A stretch of DNA of 64,000 nt, taken from positions 186,001 to 250,000 of the forward strand of contig NZ_CADIKB010000002.1 of assembly GCF_902859825.1 (NCBI RefSeq), read 5' to 3'. Origin of the DNA: Paraburkholderia phenoliruptrix. GTDB lineage: Bacteria > Pseudomonadota > Gammaproteobacteria > Burkholderiales > Burkholderiaceae. This document shows, piece by piece, positions 9,752-17,991 of this stretch. Within the stretch, counting starts at the first letter, position 1. Each line of letters starts with the position of its first letter. The notes under the pieces were generated by a model. It was not told the origin of the DNA. It ran no database searches and saw nothing but the letters and a program-made list of their open reading frames with translations. Both the position numbers and the translations under genes were made by a program.

Positions 9752-9805
9752 AGTCCAGGATTTTGTCCGCATCCCCGGTGGGTCAGGATTCCGTGCAAAT
9801 CAACA
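9752..9805 (-). repeat. IS right terminal inverted repeat
   Basis: Inverted partner of 8140-8193. It lies just upstream of the transposase start (ATG at 9735), so the transposase promoter should overlap this terminus, as is usual for IS3 elements. Confidence 0.9.
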
Positions 9806-9895
9806 GTGGGGTGGATCGGTTTAGCTTTCGACCATAATCCTGGATGCGGTGCTGATTGTGCAACTCGAGACGAAAATGTCGCAGCCTTATCTGGC

Positions 9896-10378
9896 ATGGT
9901 CGTACTGCTCGCATTCCCAATCGTAGGGACCGTTTTCACTCGCGGTCAACGTCTGACACCGCAGCGCACTCTCATTGTGTCGGCCTCTTTGACGATGGCA
10001 CTCCTCGCCGCTGCCTGCGGCCGTTATGTTTTCGATCTGCACAGGCATTATGTGAAAGCTGTTGCGGCGAATCCCGTTTCCCCCGATCTCGATTTTATGT
10101 ACATGGCAATCGCAACGCGGGATGTACAGACATACACGAAAGTTCACGACGGCTCTACCGAGCCCATTAGAACAATTCCACAATGGGAGCGCTGCGTGAT
10201 CGACGGCGCCCACTGCGACAAACCTCCGAGACAGGCGCACATACGCTGTAAGGAAGGAGTCGTGTATGTCAATGAGCGAGATTGGCTGGCATTTTCCCTG
10301 ATACCCCGAGAGAATCTTGCCGGCGCAGTGCCCTTGCGATCCGTGAATCTCTGCCAACCCGACAACAGGCCAGACTGA
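9896..10378 (+). CDS. hypothetical membrane protein, probably 5'-truncated by the IS
   Basis: An open frame of 160 residues from the first ATG. It starts with a hydrophobic stretch (MVVLLAFPIVGTVF) and a second one near residues 25-45 (LIVSASLTMALLAAACG), followed by a soluble tail with four cysteines (ERCVIDGAHCDKP, HIRCKEGVV, NLCQPDN). The same frame is open upstream through 9806 to the IS border with coherent sequence (GADCATRDENVAAL), so the true protein was probably longer and lost its N-terminus. No family recognised. No clear Shine-Dalgarno stands before the ATG, and expression is doubtful. Confidence 0.5.
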   Translation: MVVLLAFPIVGTVFTRGQRLTPQRTLIVSASLTMALLAAACGRYVFDLHRHYVKAVAANPVSPDLDFMYMAIATRDVQTYTKVHDGSTEPIRTIPQWERCVIDGAHCDKPPRQAHIRCKEGVVYVNERDWLAFSLIPRENLAGAVPLRSVNLCQPDNRPD

Positions 10379-10506
10379 TTCCAGCCGCCAAATCACTGTG
10401 ATTGGACGGGCATCTCGTTTCAAACCGAGCGCCCCTCGACGTGCCTTTACTCTTCCTGACGTCGATTCGTTGACTTCCCTTTCTTTCCCCGGCGCATGAC
10501 CGGCCG

Positions 10507-10910
10507 TTACAACCGCGCCCGCAACGCCATCACCCGATCCCACCTCGAAGGCGGCAGCGGGATATACGTAGCGTCATCGTCGCCATCCCCTTTAGAAAAC
10601 CCTATCGAGGGCCCAAAGTATCGAAGCGGCCCACGCGGTTCCAACGAATAAAAAACCCGGACGACCAAGCCAGGTCAGGAACCGGCGTGCTGAATGTGTG
10701 TTGGGCCAACAGTCTCCCGCTCTTTGCGTCGAAGAGGCGCCCGACGTATTCCGAGTTTCCTCCAGGAACCCAATCTAACAGACAGCGCTCGGCCAAATAG
10801 ACACCGCCAGGCGATGTCGACTGATGACAGTCGGAACCACGCGGCGTGCGATCGGTGAGGCAGACGGGAACGGCGGCAGCAACCACGACAGAAAACACGG
10901 CGAGCTTCAT
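10507..10910 (-). pseudogene. small exported hypothetical protein, frameshifted
   Basis: Starts at an ATG preceded by GAAGG with a signal-peptide-like N-terminus (MKLAVFSVVVAAAVPVC). It continues (GVYLAERCLLDWVPGG, YVGRLFDAKSGRLLAQHTF) to about 10665, where the frame hits an early stop at 10602. One base back, the next frame carries on smoothly (LEPRGPLRYFGPSIGFSKG, ATYIPLPPSRWDRVMALRAR) and ends at 10507. The break lies at or near a GGGTTTTTT run, so it is either an inactivating indel or a homopolymer error. About 133 residues if repaired. Function unknown. Confidence 0.65.
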
Positions 10911-11136
10911 CGAAACCTTCATAAGCGAACAAGACGTTGGTTGACCTTCCAACAGGCAAACCACCATCTTCATACCACCGCAAAACCCGCCAACCCTCTG
11001 CGACCGATCTTGACGAATCCAGTCCCCCAAGAACGCCGGCCGTGTCCCTGCTATGCTTACTGTCCAAGCTAAACAGCACGATCCAACATCGCGCCAGCAA
11101 TCAAGCACCCAACGCACCAACCCGATCGAACCACCC

Positions 11137-11664
11137 TTGACCACCCACCTCCGCCCCGCCACCGCCGCCGACGCCCCGCTCATCCTCCACTTCATCACCG
11201 AACTCGCGGTGTACGAAAAGGCCGAGCACGAAGTCGTCGCCACGGTAAAAGACATCGAAACCAGCCTCTTTTCCGACGCATCCACAGCCACGGCGCTCAT
11301 CTGCGAAATGAACGGCGAGCCCATCGGCTTCTGTGTCTACTTCTTTTCCTACTCCACGTGGCTCGGCAGGAAAGGACTGTATCTGGAAGACCTGTACGTC
11401 TCGCCGAAAGCGCGCGGCAGCGGCGCGGGCAAACAGATGCTGCGCCACCTCGCGGGCATCGCGTGCGAGACCGGCTGCGGCCGCTTCGAATGGAGCGTGC
11501 TCGACTGGAATGCGCCCGCCATCGGTTTCTATGAATCCATCGGCGCGAGCGCGCAAAGCGAATGGGTCCGCTACCGGCTCGCCGGCGAAGCGCTCAAGGC
11601 ATTTGCCGCAGGCGACACCTCGAACGCCTCACCCGTCGCAAAAAACGTCCCGCCCGCCACGTAA
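11137..11664 (+). CDS. GNAT family N-acetyltransferase
   Basis: A 175-residue GNAT protein. It starts at the family-typical THLRPATAADAPLIL segment, has the beta4-alpha3 acetyl-CoA loop (LEDLYVSPKARGSGAGKQML, about residues 85-104) and the late motif WNAPAIGFYESIGA. The start is uncertain: TTG at 11137 matches the family N-terminus, while an in-frame ATG at 11053 would add 28 low-similarity residues; neither has a good Shine-Dalgarno. The last 94 bp overlap the convergent flavin reductase gene. The substrate is likely an amine but is not readable. Confidence 0.85.
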   Translation: MTTHLRPATAADAPLILHFITELAVYEKAEHEVVATVKDIETSLFSDASTATALICEMNGEPIGFCVYFFSYSTWLGRKGLYLEDLYVSPKARGSGAGKQMLRHLAGIACETGCGRFEWSVLDWNAPAIGFYESIGASAQSEWVRYRLAGEALKAFAAGDTSNASPVAKNVPPAT

Positions 11665-12170
11665 TGGCAGGTGCGCAGATCGGGGTCGTCGCCGAAATGC
11701 CAGCGGTTGTTCGAGTACACGCGGCTGTCCGCGTACGCCGCCACCACCTCGCCGATGATCAGATCGTGCCGCTGGCTGTCGTCCGGAATCACCTTGCATT
11801 CCATCCACGTAATGCAGCCGGCCAGCATCGGCACGTCGATTTTTTCCGCGGCGAAGGTTTCGAGTTCAAAGGCCGAGAACTTGTCGATCGCAAGCCCCGC
11901 GTTCGTGCCCACAGCCAGCGTCTGCGCCGCGAACTTGCGGCTCGGCAGTTGCAGCCCGAACACGCCGCTTGCTTTGATCAATTGCCGCGTCAGCGTGCGG
12001 CTGTCCACCACCACGACCATCTTGGGCGGGTTGAAGTCGAGCGGCATGGCCCATGAAGCCGCCATCACATTCGACCGCCCGCTGTGCGCGCTCGTGATGA
12101 TCGTCACAGGCCCATGATTGAGTAACTGCGTGGCCCGCGGCAAGGCCACGGGCTCCCGGGTAACTTTCAT
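11571..12170 (-). CDS. flavin reductase family protein (FMN-binding split barrel)
   Basis: A 199-residue flavin-reductase-like protein. Family landmarks are the N-terminal strand GPVTIITSAHSGRSNVMAAS, the PPKMVVVVDS strand, and the LAGCITWMECKV and HDLIIGEVVAAYAD strands of the split barrel. It probably binds FMN and reduces it with NAD(P)H, or acts as a flavin-dependent oxidoreductase. The ATG at 12170 is chosen because MKVTREPVALPRATQLL begins the conserved part; a start at 12233 would add 21 residues. Its 3' end runs 94 bp into the opposing acetyltransferase gene, so one of the two C-termini may be over-extended. Confidence 0.85.
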   Translation of the reverse strand: MKVTREPVALPRATQLLNHGPVTIITSAHSGRSNVMAASWAMPLDFNPPKMVVVVDSRTLTRQLIKASGVFGLQLPSRKFAAQTLAVGTNAGLAIDKFSAFELETFAAEKIDVPMLAGCITWMECKVIPDDSQRHDLIIGEVVAAYADSRVYSNNRWHFGDDPDLRTCHYVAGGTFFATGEAFEVSPAANALSASPASR

Positions 12171-12236
12171 ACTTGGTTTTTGCCCGAAGATCTGGTCCGT
12201 CAGAGCGGCAGCCGGCAAGCCGCCGCCCTTCATGCG

Positions 12237-12632
12237 TCAATGCGGCGCTTTTCCGTTGGGTACCGCGTTCACCGGCTTATGCTGCTCTTCCCCGAGACTC
12301 GGGAAAAACGCGTTCCACGCGGCTCGCACGCCGTTCGCCGCGGTGGCTTCCGCATCGATAGGTTCGTCCGCGCCTTTAGCCTCGGCGGGTGCTGCGGCGC
12401 CGTCGTCGGCCGCTTCGGCCTGGCCGTCCGCCTTGCCATCCGCCGCGTGCGACGGATCCGCGGACAGGCCGCGCCAGTGCGTGAACGCGTCGTCGGGCTT
12501 GTCGGTCCACTCGCCCTCGCCGTACTTCGCAAAGGCCGTGTCCCCGCCCGTCAGTTGCACCTCGTACCAGCCGTCGCGCACGGGCGAGTGAGCGGCCAGT
12601 TCAAACCACGGGGTCGGTTCGATTTCCTTCAT
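12237..12632 (-). CDS. hypothetical protein, Ala/Glu-rich
   Basis: A 131-residue cytoplasmic-looking protein. The N-terminal half has a compact pattern (PTPWFELAAHSPVRDGWYEV, FAKYGEGEWTDKPDD, THWRGLS) rich in Trp. Residues 70-105 are a low-complexity Ala/Asp/Glu linker, and a short C-terminal segment follows (RAAWNAFFPSLGEEQHK). GGAG is 6 nt before the chosen ATG. It lies 66 bp upstream of the flavin reductase start on the same strand and may share its transcript. No function assigned. Confidence 0.7.
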   Translation of the reverse strand: MKEIEPTPWFELAAHSPVRDGWYEVQLTGGDTAFAKYGEGEWTDKPDDAFTHWRGLSADPSHAADGKADGQAEAADDGAAAPAEAKGADEPIDAEATAANGVRAAWNAFFPSLGEEQHKPVNAVPNGKAPH

Positions 12633-12829
12633 GTCATCTCCACTCGGATTAATCGTCATAGAAAACCACACCAAAGGGATGCTTCATGCCCGGACCGTAC
12701 AGCCATCCGGCGACGCGCACCCGACGGCGCGCGGAACATGATGCGGGCAATCCGTCGACATTGCGTGTTCGGTCACCGCGCATAAACGACACGATAGCGC
12801 GACATGGCCCGCGCGGACAAACCCAAAAA

Positions 12830-14335
12830 TCACACCCGCCGCCGGCGCGGTTTTTCCCTGCCCACAGCCAGTCCGGCCAGCTCCGCCAGCACGCGGACGG
12901 CCGGCGCGAGCTGCTCGGCGGGCGTGTTGCCGTAGCCGATCACGAGCCCGTTGGTGCCGGCGTGCGGCTTGAGCGCGAAGCTGGACAGCGCTCGCGGACC
13001 CAGGCCCTTGGCGAACGCGCGCCCGGTCAGCGTCTCGTCGTCGATGCCCGCGGGCAGGCGCAGCGTCAGATGCATGCCGGACTCGCCGCCCAGAATCTCC
13101 GACGCCGCGAAATCTTCGCTAAGCGCTTCGCGCAATGCCTGCTGCCGCTCGCGATACAGCCGCCGCATGCGCCCGAGGTGTCGGCCGAATTCGCCGCTTT
13201 CCATGAAATGCGCGAGCGCCAGTTGCTCCAGCCGATGCCCGCCGCGCAGCATCTCGTACAACGCCACTTCGGCGTGCTCGGCAATGGCGCGCGGCAGCAC
13301 GACAAAGCCGATGCGCAGCGCCGGAAACATCGTCTTGCTGAACGAGCCGACGTACAGAACCGGCGCGTCGTCCACGAGCCCTTGCATGCTGGCGATCGGC
13401 TCGCCGGAGTAGCGGAATTCGCCGTCGTAGTCGTCTTCGATCAGCCATGCGCCCGCGCGGCGCGCCTCGGCAATCAGCTCGAGCCGGCGCGCCACCGACA
13501 GCACAGCGCCCGTCGGATACTGGTGCGCGGGCGACGTGTAGATCAGCTTCGGCGGCTGCGCGGCCCACGCGGCGGGCGGCACGCAGATGCCTTCGCCGTC
13601 GACGGGCATCGGCTGGATGGTCAGGTCGCCCTGCCGGAAGGCGGCTTTCGCGCCGCGATAGCCGGGGTCCTCGATCCACGCGACCTCCCCGGGATTGGTG
13701 AAAAGCCGCACGCAGAGGTTGAGCGCCTCCTGCGCGCCCTCGGTGATCACCACTTGCGAGCCCTCGCAGCGTACGCCGCGCGCCATCCGCAGATGCGCGG
13801 CAATCGCGTCGCGCAACGCGGGCTCGCCGGCCGGCGTGCCGTAGCCGAGCGCGCGCGGCAGCGAGCGCTCCATCGCGCGTTCCAGTGCGCGCCGCCAGGC
13901 GGCGAGCGGAAAGCGGTCCAGCGCGGGCGTGCCGGGCGTGAGCGGCAACGCGTTATCGACAGGCTTGCGCGTCGCCGTAAACTGGCCGACGCGCGCCGCG
14001 TACGCCACTTCGGGCGCGGCGGGCGGCGCGGAGGGCTCGCCCCGCGCCGCGCGGCTCGACAGCGGGCTCACGCGCGTGCCTTTCTTGTCAGCGACCACAT
14101 AGCCGACCGCCGCCAGGTGCTCGTACGCAATCACCACGGTGTTGCGCGACACGCCCATTTCCGCCGATAGCAACCGCGACGACGGCAACAGCGATCCCGC
14201 CGGCAGGCGTCCTCCGAGAATGGCCTGCTGCAGCCGCTCGATCAGTTGCTTCTGCAAGGGCGCAGGCTTGTGCGCGCCGCCGCCGGCGCCACGCTGCGCG
14301 GCCGTATGAACAAGCGGGCCAATAATCTCGATCAT
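12830..14335 (-). CDS. MocR/PdxR-type transcriptional regulator (GntR HTH + aminotransferase-like domain)
   Basis: A 501-residue MocR regulator. A GntR-type winged helix occupies about residues 25-95 (LIERLQQAILGGRLPAGSLL, SRLLSAEMGVSRNTVVIAYE). After a linker comes a fold-type I aminotransferase domain from about 120 on, with VITEGAQEALNLC, the aspartate/tyrosine region DDYDGEFRY and the PLP-lysine loop YVGSFSKTMFPALRIGF. Such proteins use PLP or a PLP adduct as ligand and often control a divergent gene. Here the GNAT gene at 14462 is divergent with 126 bp between, so it is the likely target. Ligand unknown. Confidence 0.93.
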   Translation of the reverse strand: MIEIIGPLVHTAAQRGAGGGAHKPAPLQKQLIERLQQAILGGRLPAGSLLPSSRLLSAEMGVSRNTVVIAYEHLAAVGYVVADKKGTRVSPLSSRAARGEPSAPPAAPEVAYAARVGQFTATRKPVDNALPLTPGTPALDRFPLAAWRRALERAMERSLPRALGYGTPAGEPALRDAIAAHLRMARGVRCEGSQVVITEGAQEALNLCVRLFTNPGEVAWIEDPGYRGAKAAFRQGDLTIQPMPVDGEGICVPPAAWAAQPPKLIYTSPAHQYPTGAVLSVARRLELIAEARRAGAWLIEDDYDGEFRYSGEPIASMQGLVDDAPVLYVGSFSKTMFPALRIGFVVLPRAIAEHAEVALYEMLRGGHRLEQLALAHFMESGEFGRHLGRMRRLYRERQQALREALSEDFAASEILGGESGMHLTLRLPAGIDDETLTGRAFAKGLGPRALSSFALKPHAGTNGLVIGYGNTPAEQLAPAVRVLAELAGLAVGREKPRRRRV

Positions 14336-14461
14336 GACGGCTGGACCTATCGAATTCGTTTGAGCTGGATCTTTTTAACATACCACGATTGACGTATCGT
14401 TCTTCATGATCTTTAGCGGCATCTTCACGATCAATCACAAACACCACGCGAGGAGTGCAAA

Positions 14462-15187
14462 ATGGAACCGCGACGTAACGCCTTCGGCCAGCCCATCGGC
14501 GAGCCGCTGCCGGAGTGGCGCGGCGCACAGCCGCCCGGGCGCGCGCAGCTTGCGGGCCGCTATTGCCGCATCGAACCGGTGAACGTCGACGCGCATGCGG
14601 CGGATCTGTTCGACGCCTACCACTCGGCCGCCGATGGCCGCGACTGGACCTATCTCGGCGTCGGGCCGTTCGAGACTGCAGAGGCGTATCGCGAGCATCT
14701 GGGGCGGCTCGCCGCGTCGGCTGATCCGCTGCACTACACGGTGATCGACAACGCGTCCGGCAAGGCAGTCGGCACGTTTGCGCTGATGCGCATCGACCCG
14801 GCCAACGGCGTGATCGAAGTGGGGCACGTCGTTTATTCGCCGCGCCTGAAGCGCACCCGCATCGCGACAGAAGCGATGTTCCTGCTGATGCAATATGTAT
14901 TCGATGAACTCGGCTATCGGCGCTTCGAATGGAAATGCGATTCGCTGAACGAACCGTCGCGCGCGGCCGCGCTGCGTTATGGCTTCACGTTTGAAGGCAT
15001 ATTCCGGCAGGCGATTGTTTATCGTCAGCGCAATCGCGATACGGCGTGGTTTTCGATTATCGACAGTGAATGGCCGGCGCTGCGTGCGAGCTATCCGCGT
15101 TGGCTGGACGATGCGAATTTCGACGCCGAAGGGCGGCAGATTCAAAAGCTCGCAGATTTGATTGCGCGGCAGAGGGCGGCTTCTTAA
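14462..15187 (+). CDS. GNAT family N-acetyltransferase (RimJ/RimL-like)
   Basis: A 241-residue acetyltransferase. The family region runs from about residue 30 (RIEPVNVDAHAADLFDAYH) through the acetyl-CoA binding part (GVIEVGHVVYSPRLKRTRIA, MFLLMQYVFDELGYRRFEWK) to EPSRAAALRYGFTFEGIFRQ. GAGGAG lies 8 nt before ATG. It is divergent from the MocR regulator and is its probable target. Homologues of this size modify small amines or protein N-termini; the actual acceptor is unknown. Confidence 0.9.
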   Translation: MEPRRNAFGQPIGEPLPEWRGAQPPGRAQLAGRYCRIEPVNVDAHAADLFDAYHSAADGRDWTYLGVGPFETAEAYREHLGRLAASADPLHYTVIDNASGKAVGTFALMRIDPANGVIEVGHVVYSPRLKRTRIATEAMFLLMQYVFDELGYRRFEWKCDSLNEPSRAAALRYGFTFEGIFRQAIVYRQRNRDTAWFSIIDSEWPALRASYPRWLDDANFDAEGRQIQKLADLIARQRAAS

Positions 15188-15231
15188 GACGGCCGCTGAT
15201 AACTCGCATTGAGTCACGCATTCAGTCAGGT

Positions 15232-15253
15232 AAGCCGGCTTTCACGCCGGCTT
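15232..15253. terminator. hairpin between convergent genes
   Basis: Perfect 8-bp inverted repeat AAGCCGGC / GCCGGCTT with a 6-nt loop, lying between the stops of two convergent GNAT genes (15187 and 15256). It lacks a long T-run, so it may be a weak bidirectional terminator. Confidence 0.55.
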
Positions 15254-15255
15254 AT

Positions 15256-15795
15256 TCACGCTGCCGCGCGCGGCGGCCGGCGGAACATGATAGTCGGCTG
15301 CCCTTTGTATGTCGTTCGAATCTGCTCGCGATAGCCGGCCTTGTGCGCGACTCGCAGCGACGCTTCGTTCTCCGGTGCAATGATGCATGCCGTTTGCGCA
15401 CCCGGCCATTCTTCATCCGCCCAATCGACTGCGGCTTGCACGGCTTCTATCGCGTAGCCTTTGCCGTGCATCGCAGGACTCAAAGCCCAGCCGATTTCGG
15501 GCGTGCCCGTCAAGGCAGGCTCGATCTCGCGCTGAAAATCCGCGAAGCCGACTTCGCCGACAAAGCGTCCGGTTTGCGTTTCGCGCACGACCCAATAGCC
15601 GAAGCCGAGCAGCGTCCAGTGACCGACATAGCGCAGCAGCCGCGCCCACACTTCTTCGTGCGTAAAAGGCTTGCCGCCGATATGACGGGCGACCTCGGGA
15701 TCGGACCACATCGCGAGGCTGTCGGGAAAGTCGTCGCGCGTGTGAGGGCGGAGGGTTAAGCGGGGGGTGGTGAGGGTCAAAGGCTGGGTCGGCAT
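15256..15795 (-). CDS. GNAT family N-acetyltransferase (RimJ/RimL-like)
   Basis: A 179-residue acetyltransferase of the RimJ/RimL group: LTTPRLTLRPHTRDDFPDSL at the N-terminus, GEVGFADFQREIEPALTGTP in the middle, the acetyl-CoA loop SPAMHGKGYAIEAVQAAVDW, and NEASLRVAHKAGYRE. ATG at 15795 starts the conserved part; a TTG at 15810 would add five residues. It is convergent with the GNAT gene on the left and lies 97 bp from the LysR gene stop. Acceptor unknown. Confidence 0.9.
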   Translation of the reverse strand: MPTQPLTLTTPRLTLRPHTRDDFPDSLAMWSDPEVARHIGGKPFTHEEVWARLLRYVGHWTLLGFGYWVVRETQTGRFVGEVGFADFQREIEPALTGTPEIGWALSPAMHGKGYAIEAVQAAVDWADEEWPGAQTACIIAPENEASLRVAHKAGYREQIRTTYKGQPTIMFRRPPRAAA

Positions 15796-15892
15796 GGGGA
15801 AGGACGGCAATTTATCGGCTATGGCTTGCAGCGGGCGGCTAAAAGTTTTGAACGCGAATCCACTCGATCATCGCAGATTCCAGCAGCCGCCC

Positions 15893-16759
15893 CTACACCA
15901 ACTCCAAAAACCGCCCCAAACAGGGGTTCCGATTCGCCGGCGACCACGCCAGCACCTGCTCGATCAATGGCGCATCCGCCAGCGGCTTGAACACCACGCC
16001 CGCCAGCTGCGCCTTGCGCATGGAAGCAGGCACAAGTGCAACGCCCACGCCTTCGTCGACGAGACTCAGCACCGTCTGCTGCAACTGCACCTCGAAGCGA
16101 ATATCCGGCTCGAAGCCGCCTGAGCGGCAATGTTCGAGAATCGTCGCGTGCAACGTGGGCGCCACTTCCTCGGATGCCAGCACGAACGGTTCGCCGGCCA
16201 GTTGCGCAATCTCGAGCCGCCGCGCGCGAGCCCGCGGATGCCCCCGCGATAACGCCACGCACAGCGGCTCGCGCAAGATCGTGCGCGTGGCGAGCCCCTT
16301 GCCGGGCACATGCGGAAACATGATGGCGGCGTCGATGTGCCCCGCCACCACTTGCGCGGCCAGATCGTTCGAGACAACCTCGCGCAAATTCAAGGCAATC
16401 TCGGGATAAGCAGTACCGAACGCGCGCGCATAACCGGGCACGACGCTATAGGCCGCGCACATCGTGAAGCCGATGGCGAGCTTGCCCGCCTCGCCGGACG
16501 CCGCTGCTTGCGCATTGCTCACGGCCCGCTCGACGGAGGCGAGAATCGCCTTGGCGTCGGCGTAAAAGCGCTCACCTGCGGCGGTGAGCGTGACGCTGCG
16601 CGGGCTGCGCTCGATCAGCGTCACACCGAGACTCGCCTCCAGCGCGGCGAGCTGGCGGCTCAACGGTGGCTGCGACAGATTCAGACGCGCCGCCGCGCGG
16701 CCGAAATGGCGCGTTTCGGCCAGCGTCACGAAGTAGCGCAGCGGCTTGATGTCGATCAC
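15893..16759 (-). CDS. LysR family transcriptional regulator
   Basis: A 288-residue LysR regulator. The winged HTH is at about residues 1-60 (FVTLAETRHFGRAAARLN, LSQPPLSRQLAALEASLG, LIERSPRSVTLTAAGERFY). The effector-binding domain follows from about 90 (KLAIGFTMCAAYSVVPGY, DAAIMFP, LVDEGVGVALVPAS). The GTG at 16759 is chosen because AGGTG lies about 9 nt upstream and the protein then begins at IDIKPLRYF, typical of the family; GTG at 16771 is an alternative. It is divergent from the AEC transporter and likely controls it. Confidence 0.9.
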   Translation of the reverse strand: MIDIKPLRYFVTLAETRHFGRAAARLNLSQPPLSRQLAALEASLGVTLIERSPRSVTLTAAGERFYADAKAILASVERAVSNAQAAASGEAGKLAIGFTMCAAYSVVPGYARAFGTAYPEIALNLREVVSNDLAAQVVAGHIDAAIMFPHVPGKGLATRTILREPLCVALSRGHPRARARRLEIAQLAGEPFVLASEEVAPTLHATILEHCRSGGFEPDIRFEVQLQQTVLSLVDEGVGVALVPASMRKAQLAGVVFKPLADAPLIEQVLAWSPANRNPCLGRFLELV

Positions 16760-16898
16760 AGTGGCATTCACCTCATTTCGACGATGCAGGAAAGGTATTG
16801 TCGGCGCTAAAAAACAGTATTGGATTGTATCAACGCAAATCACTACGCTGACAAGTCGCCCGCTTATTCGCGCCCTGTTGCCCGTGCCTTTCGCACAA

Positions 16899-16922
16899 AT
16901 TTGCACCGATATTTGCACCGAT
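16899..16922 (+). repeat. two tandem copies of a 12-bp unit over the AEC start codon
   Basis: ATTTGCACCGAT occurs twice head to tail (16899-16910 and 16911-16922). The second copy ends inside the ATG of the transporter gene at 16921. There is no Shine-Dalgarno in this stretch. It could be an operator for the divergent LysR protein or a translation-affecting repeat. Confidence 0.7.
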
Positions 16923-17865
16923 GTTAGCCACGCTCGAGATCCTGCTCCCCGTCTTCGGCCTCATTTTTGCGGGCTTTGCGTGCCGCCGGCGGGGTGTGCT
17001 CGGGCCAAACTCGGCGTCGGAACTGAATCGCTTCGTGGTCTGGCTCGCGCTGCCCGCGCTGCTCTTCGACACCATGGCGCGCGCCACGTGGGAACAGCTG
17101 TATCAGCCGGCGTTTGTGGTCACGTTTTCGGTGGCGTGCGCCGGCATCTTCGCGCTCATTCTGGTCCTGCGGCTCGTGAGCGGACGCCATCTCGCCGATG
17201 CGAGTGTCGACGCTATCGCCGCGTCGTATCCGAATACGGGCTATATCGGCTTTCCGCTCGGCATCATTGCGTTCGGCAACGCGAGTCTCACGCCCACCAC
17301 TATCGCGACGATTCTGGTGGCATGCGTGCTGTTCGCGGGCGCGATCGTGTTGATCGAAGTGGGCTTGCAGACCGAGCGCACACCGCACAAGCTCGGCCTC
17401 AAAGTGCTGGGCTCGCTGGCGCGCAATCCGCTGATCGTGTCGCCGATTGCCGGCGCGCTCTTCGCCAGCCTTCATGTCGCGTTGCCCACCAGCGCCGAAA
17501 CCTTTCTGAAGCTGCTGAGCGGCGCGGCCAGCCCCTGCGCGCTGGTGAGTCTCGGCTTGTTCCTCGCGGAAAAGCGGCCGTCCGAATCGGGCACCCGCGG
17601 CGTCGCGTGGCTGCTCACGCTCGTCAAGCTGATCGTGCAACCGGCGCTGACATGGTGGCTCGCCGCGCGCGTCTTCGGGCTCTCGCCGGCGCTGGTCGAC
17701 ATGGCCGTCGTGCTGGCCGCGCTGCCTACCGGCACGGGCCCGTTCATGCTGGCCGAGTTCTACGAGCGCGAGGCGCACATCACGTCGCGCACGATTTTGC
17801 TGTCGACGCTCGGCTCCGTCGTGACCCTCTCGCTACTCCTGCTAGAGATGGGCCATCGCACGTGA
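16921..17865 (+). CDS. AEC (auxin efflux carrier) family transporter
   Basis: A 314-residue inner-membrane protein with about ten hydrophobic segments in the 5+5 layout of the AEC/bile-acid-like carriers. The N-terminal MLATLEILLPVFGLIFAGF and the NTGYIGFPLG motif (about residue 102) are typical. Bacterial members export or import organic acids such as malate. The ATG lies in a direct 12-bp repeat with no recognisable Shine-Dalgarno; the start is kept because it matches the family N-terminus. The divergent LysR gene is the probable regulator. Confidence 0.9.
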   Translation: MLATLEILLPVFGLIFAGFACRRRGVLGPNSASELNRFVVWLALPALLFDTMARATWEQLYQPAFVVTFSVACAGIFALILVLRLVSGRHLADASVDAIAASYPNTGYIGFPLGIIAFGNASLTPTTIATILVACVLFAGAIVLIEVGLQTERTPHKLGLKVLGSLARNPLIVSPIAGALFASLHVALPTSAETFLKLLSGAASPCALVSLGLFLAEKRPSESGTRGVAWLLTLVKLIVQPALTWWLAARVFGLSPALVDMAVVLAALPTGTGPFMLAEFYEREAHITSRTILLSTLGSVVTLSLLLLEMGHRT

Positions 17866-17991
17866 ATCGAAACGCCGTGGCGTACGCCGAACGCACGCTT
17901 TTCCAGCCGCACCGCATCACAGGCTAAGATTGAGGCCACCGGGCCCACGCGCCGCCCGGACACGACAAGAACGTCTGCCTCGGAGAATGTG

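Larger units (their letters stand above)
8140..9805. mobile_element. complete IS3-family insertion sequence, 1666 bp
   Basis: Bounded by long terminal inverted repeats starting TGTTGATTTGCACGGAATCC at each end, with one transposase gene inside on the minus strand. The ends are TG...CA, as in the IS3 family. The bases outside (TAG on the left, GTG on the right) do not form a direct repeat, so no 3-5 bp target duplication is visible. Genes on both sides are cut at their 5' ends at exactly these borders, which suggests the element was involved in a deletion or recombination after insertion. Confidence 0.92.

Noticed and set aside
9671-9895. Plus-strand coding frame running out of the IS right end into the downstream gene
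   Set aside because: The IS part is the antisense of the transposase and only supplies open codons; the native sequence begins at 9806.
12686-14170. Long plus-strand frame opposite the MocR gene
   Set aside because: Arg/His/Gln-rich antisense shadow of a clear coding gene; no start signal or domain.
14341-14461. GATTGA/TCAATC and repeated GATCTTT as MocR operator
   Set aside because: Matches are short and spacing is irregular; not enough to call a site.
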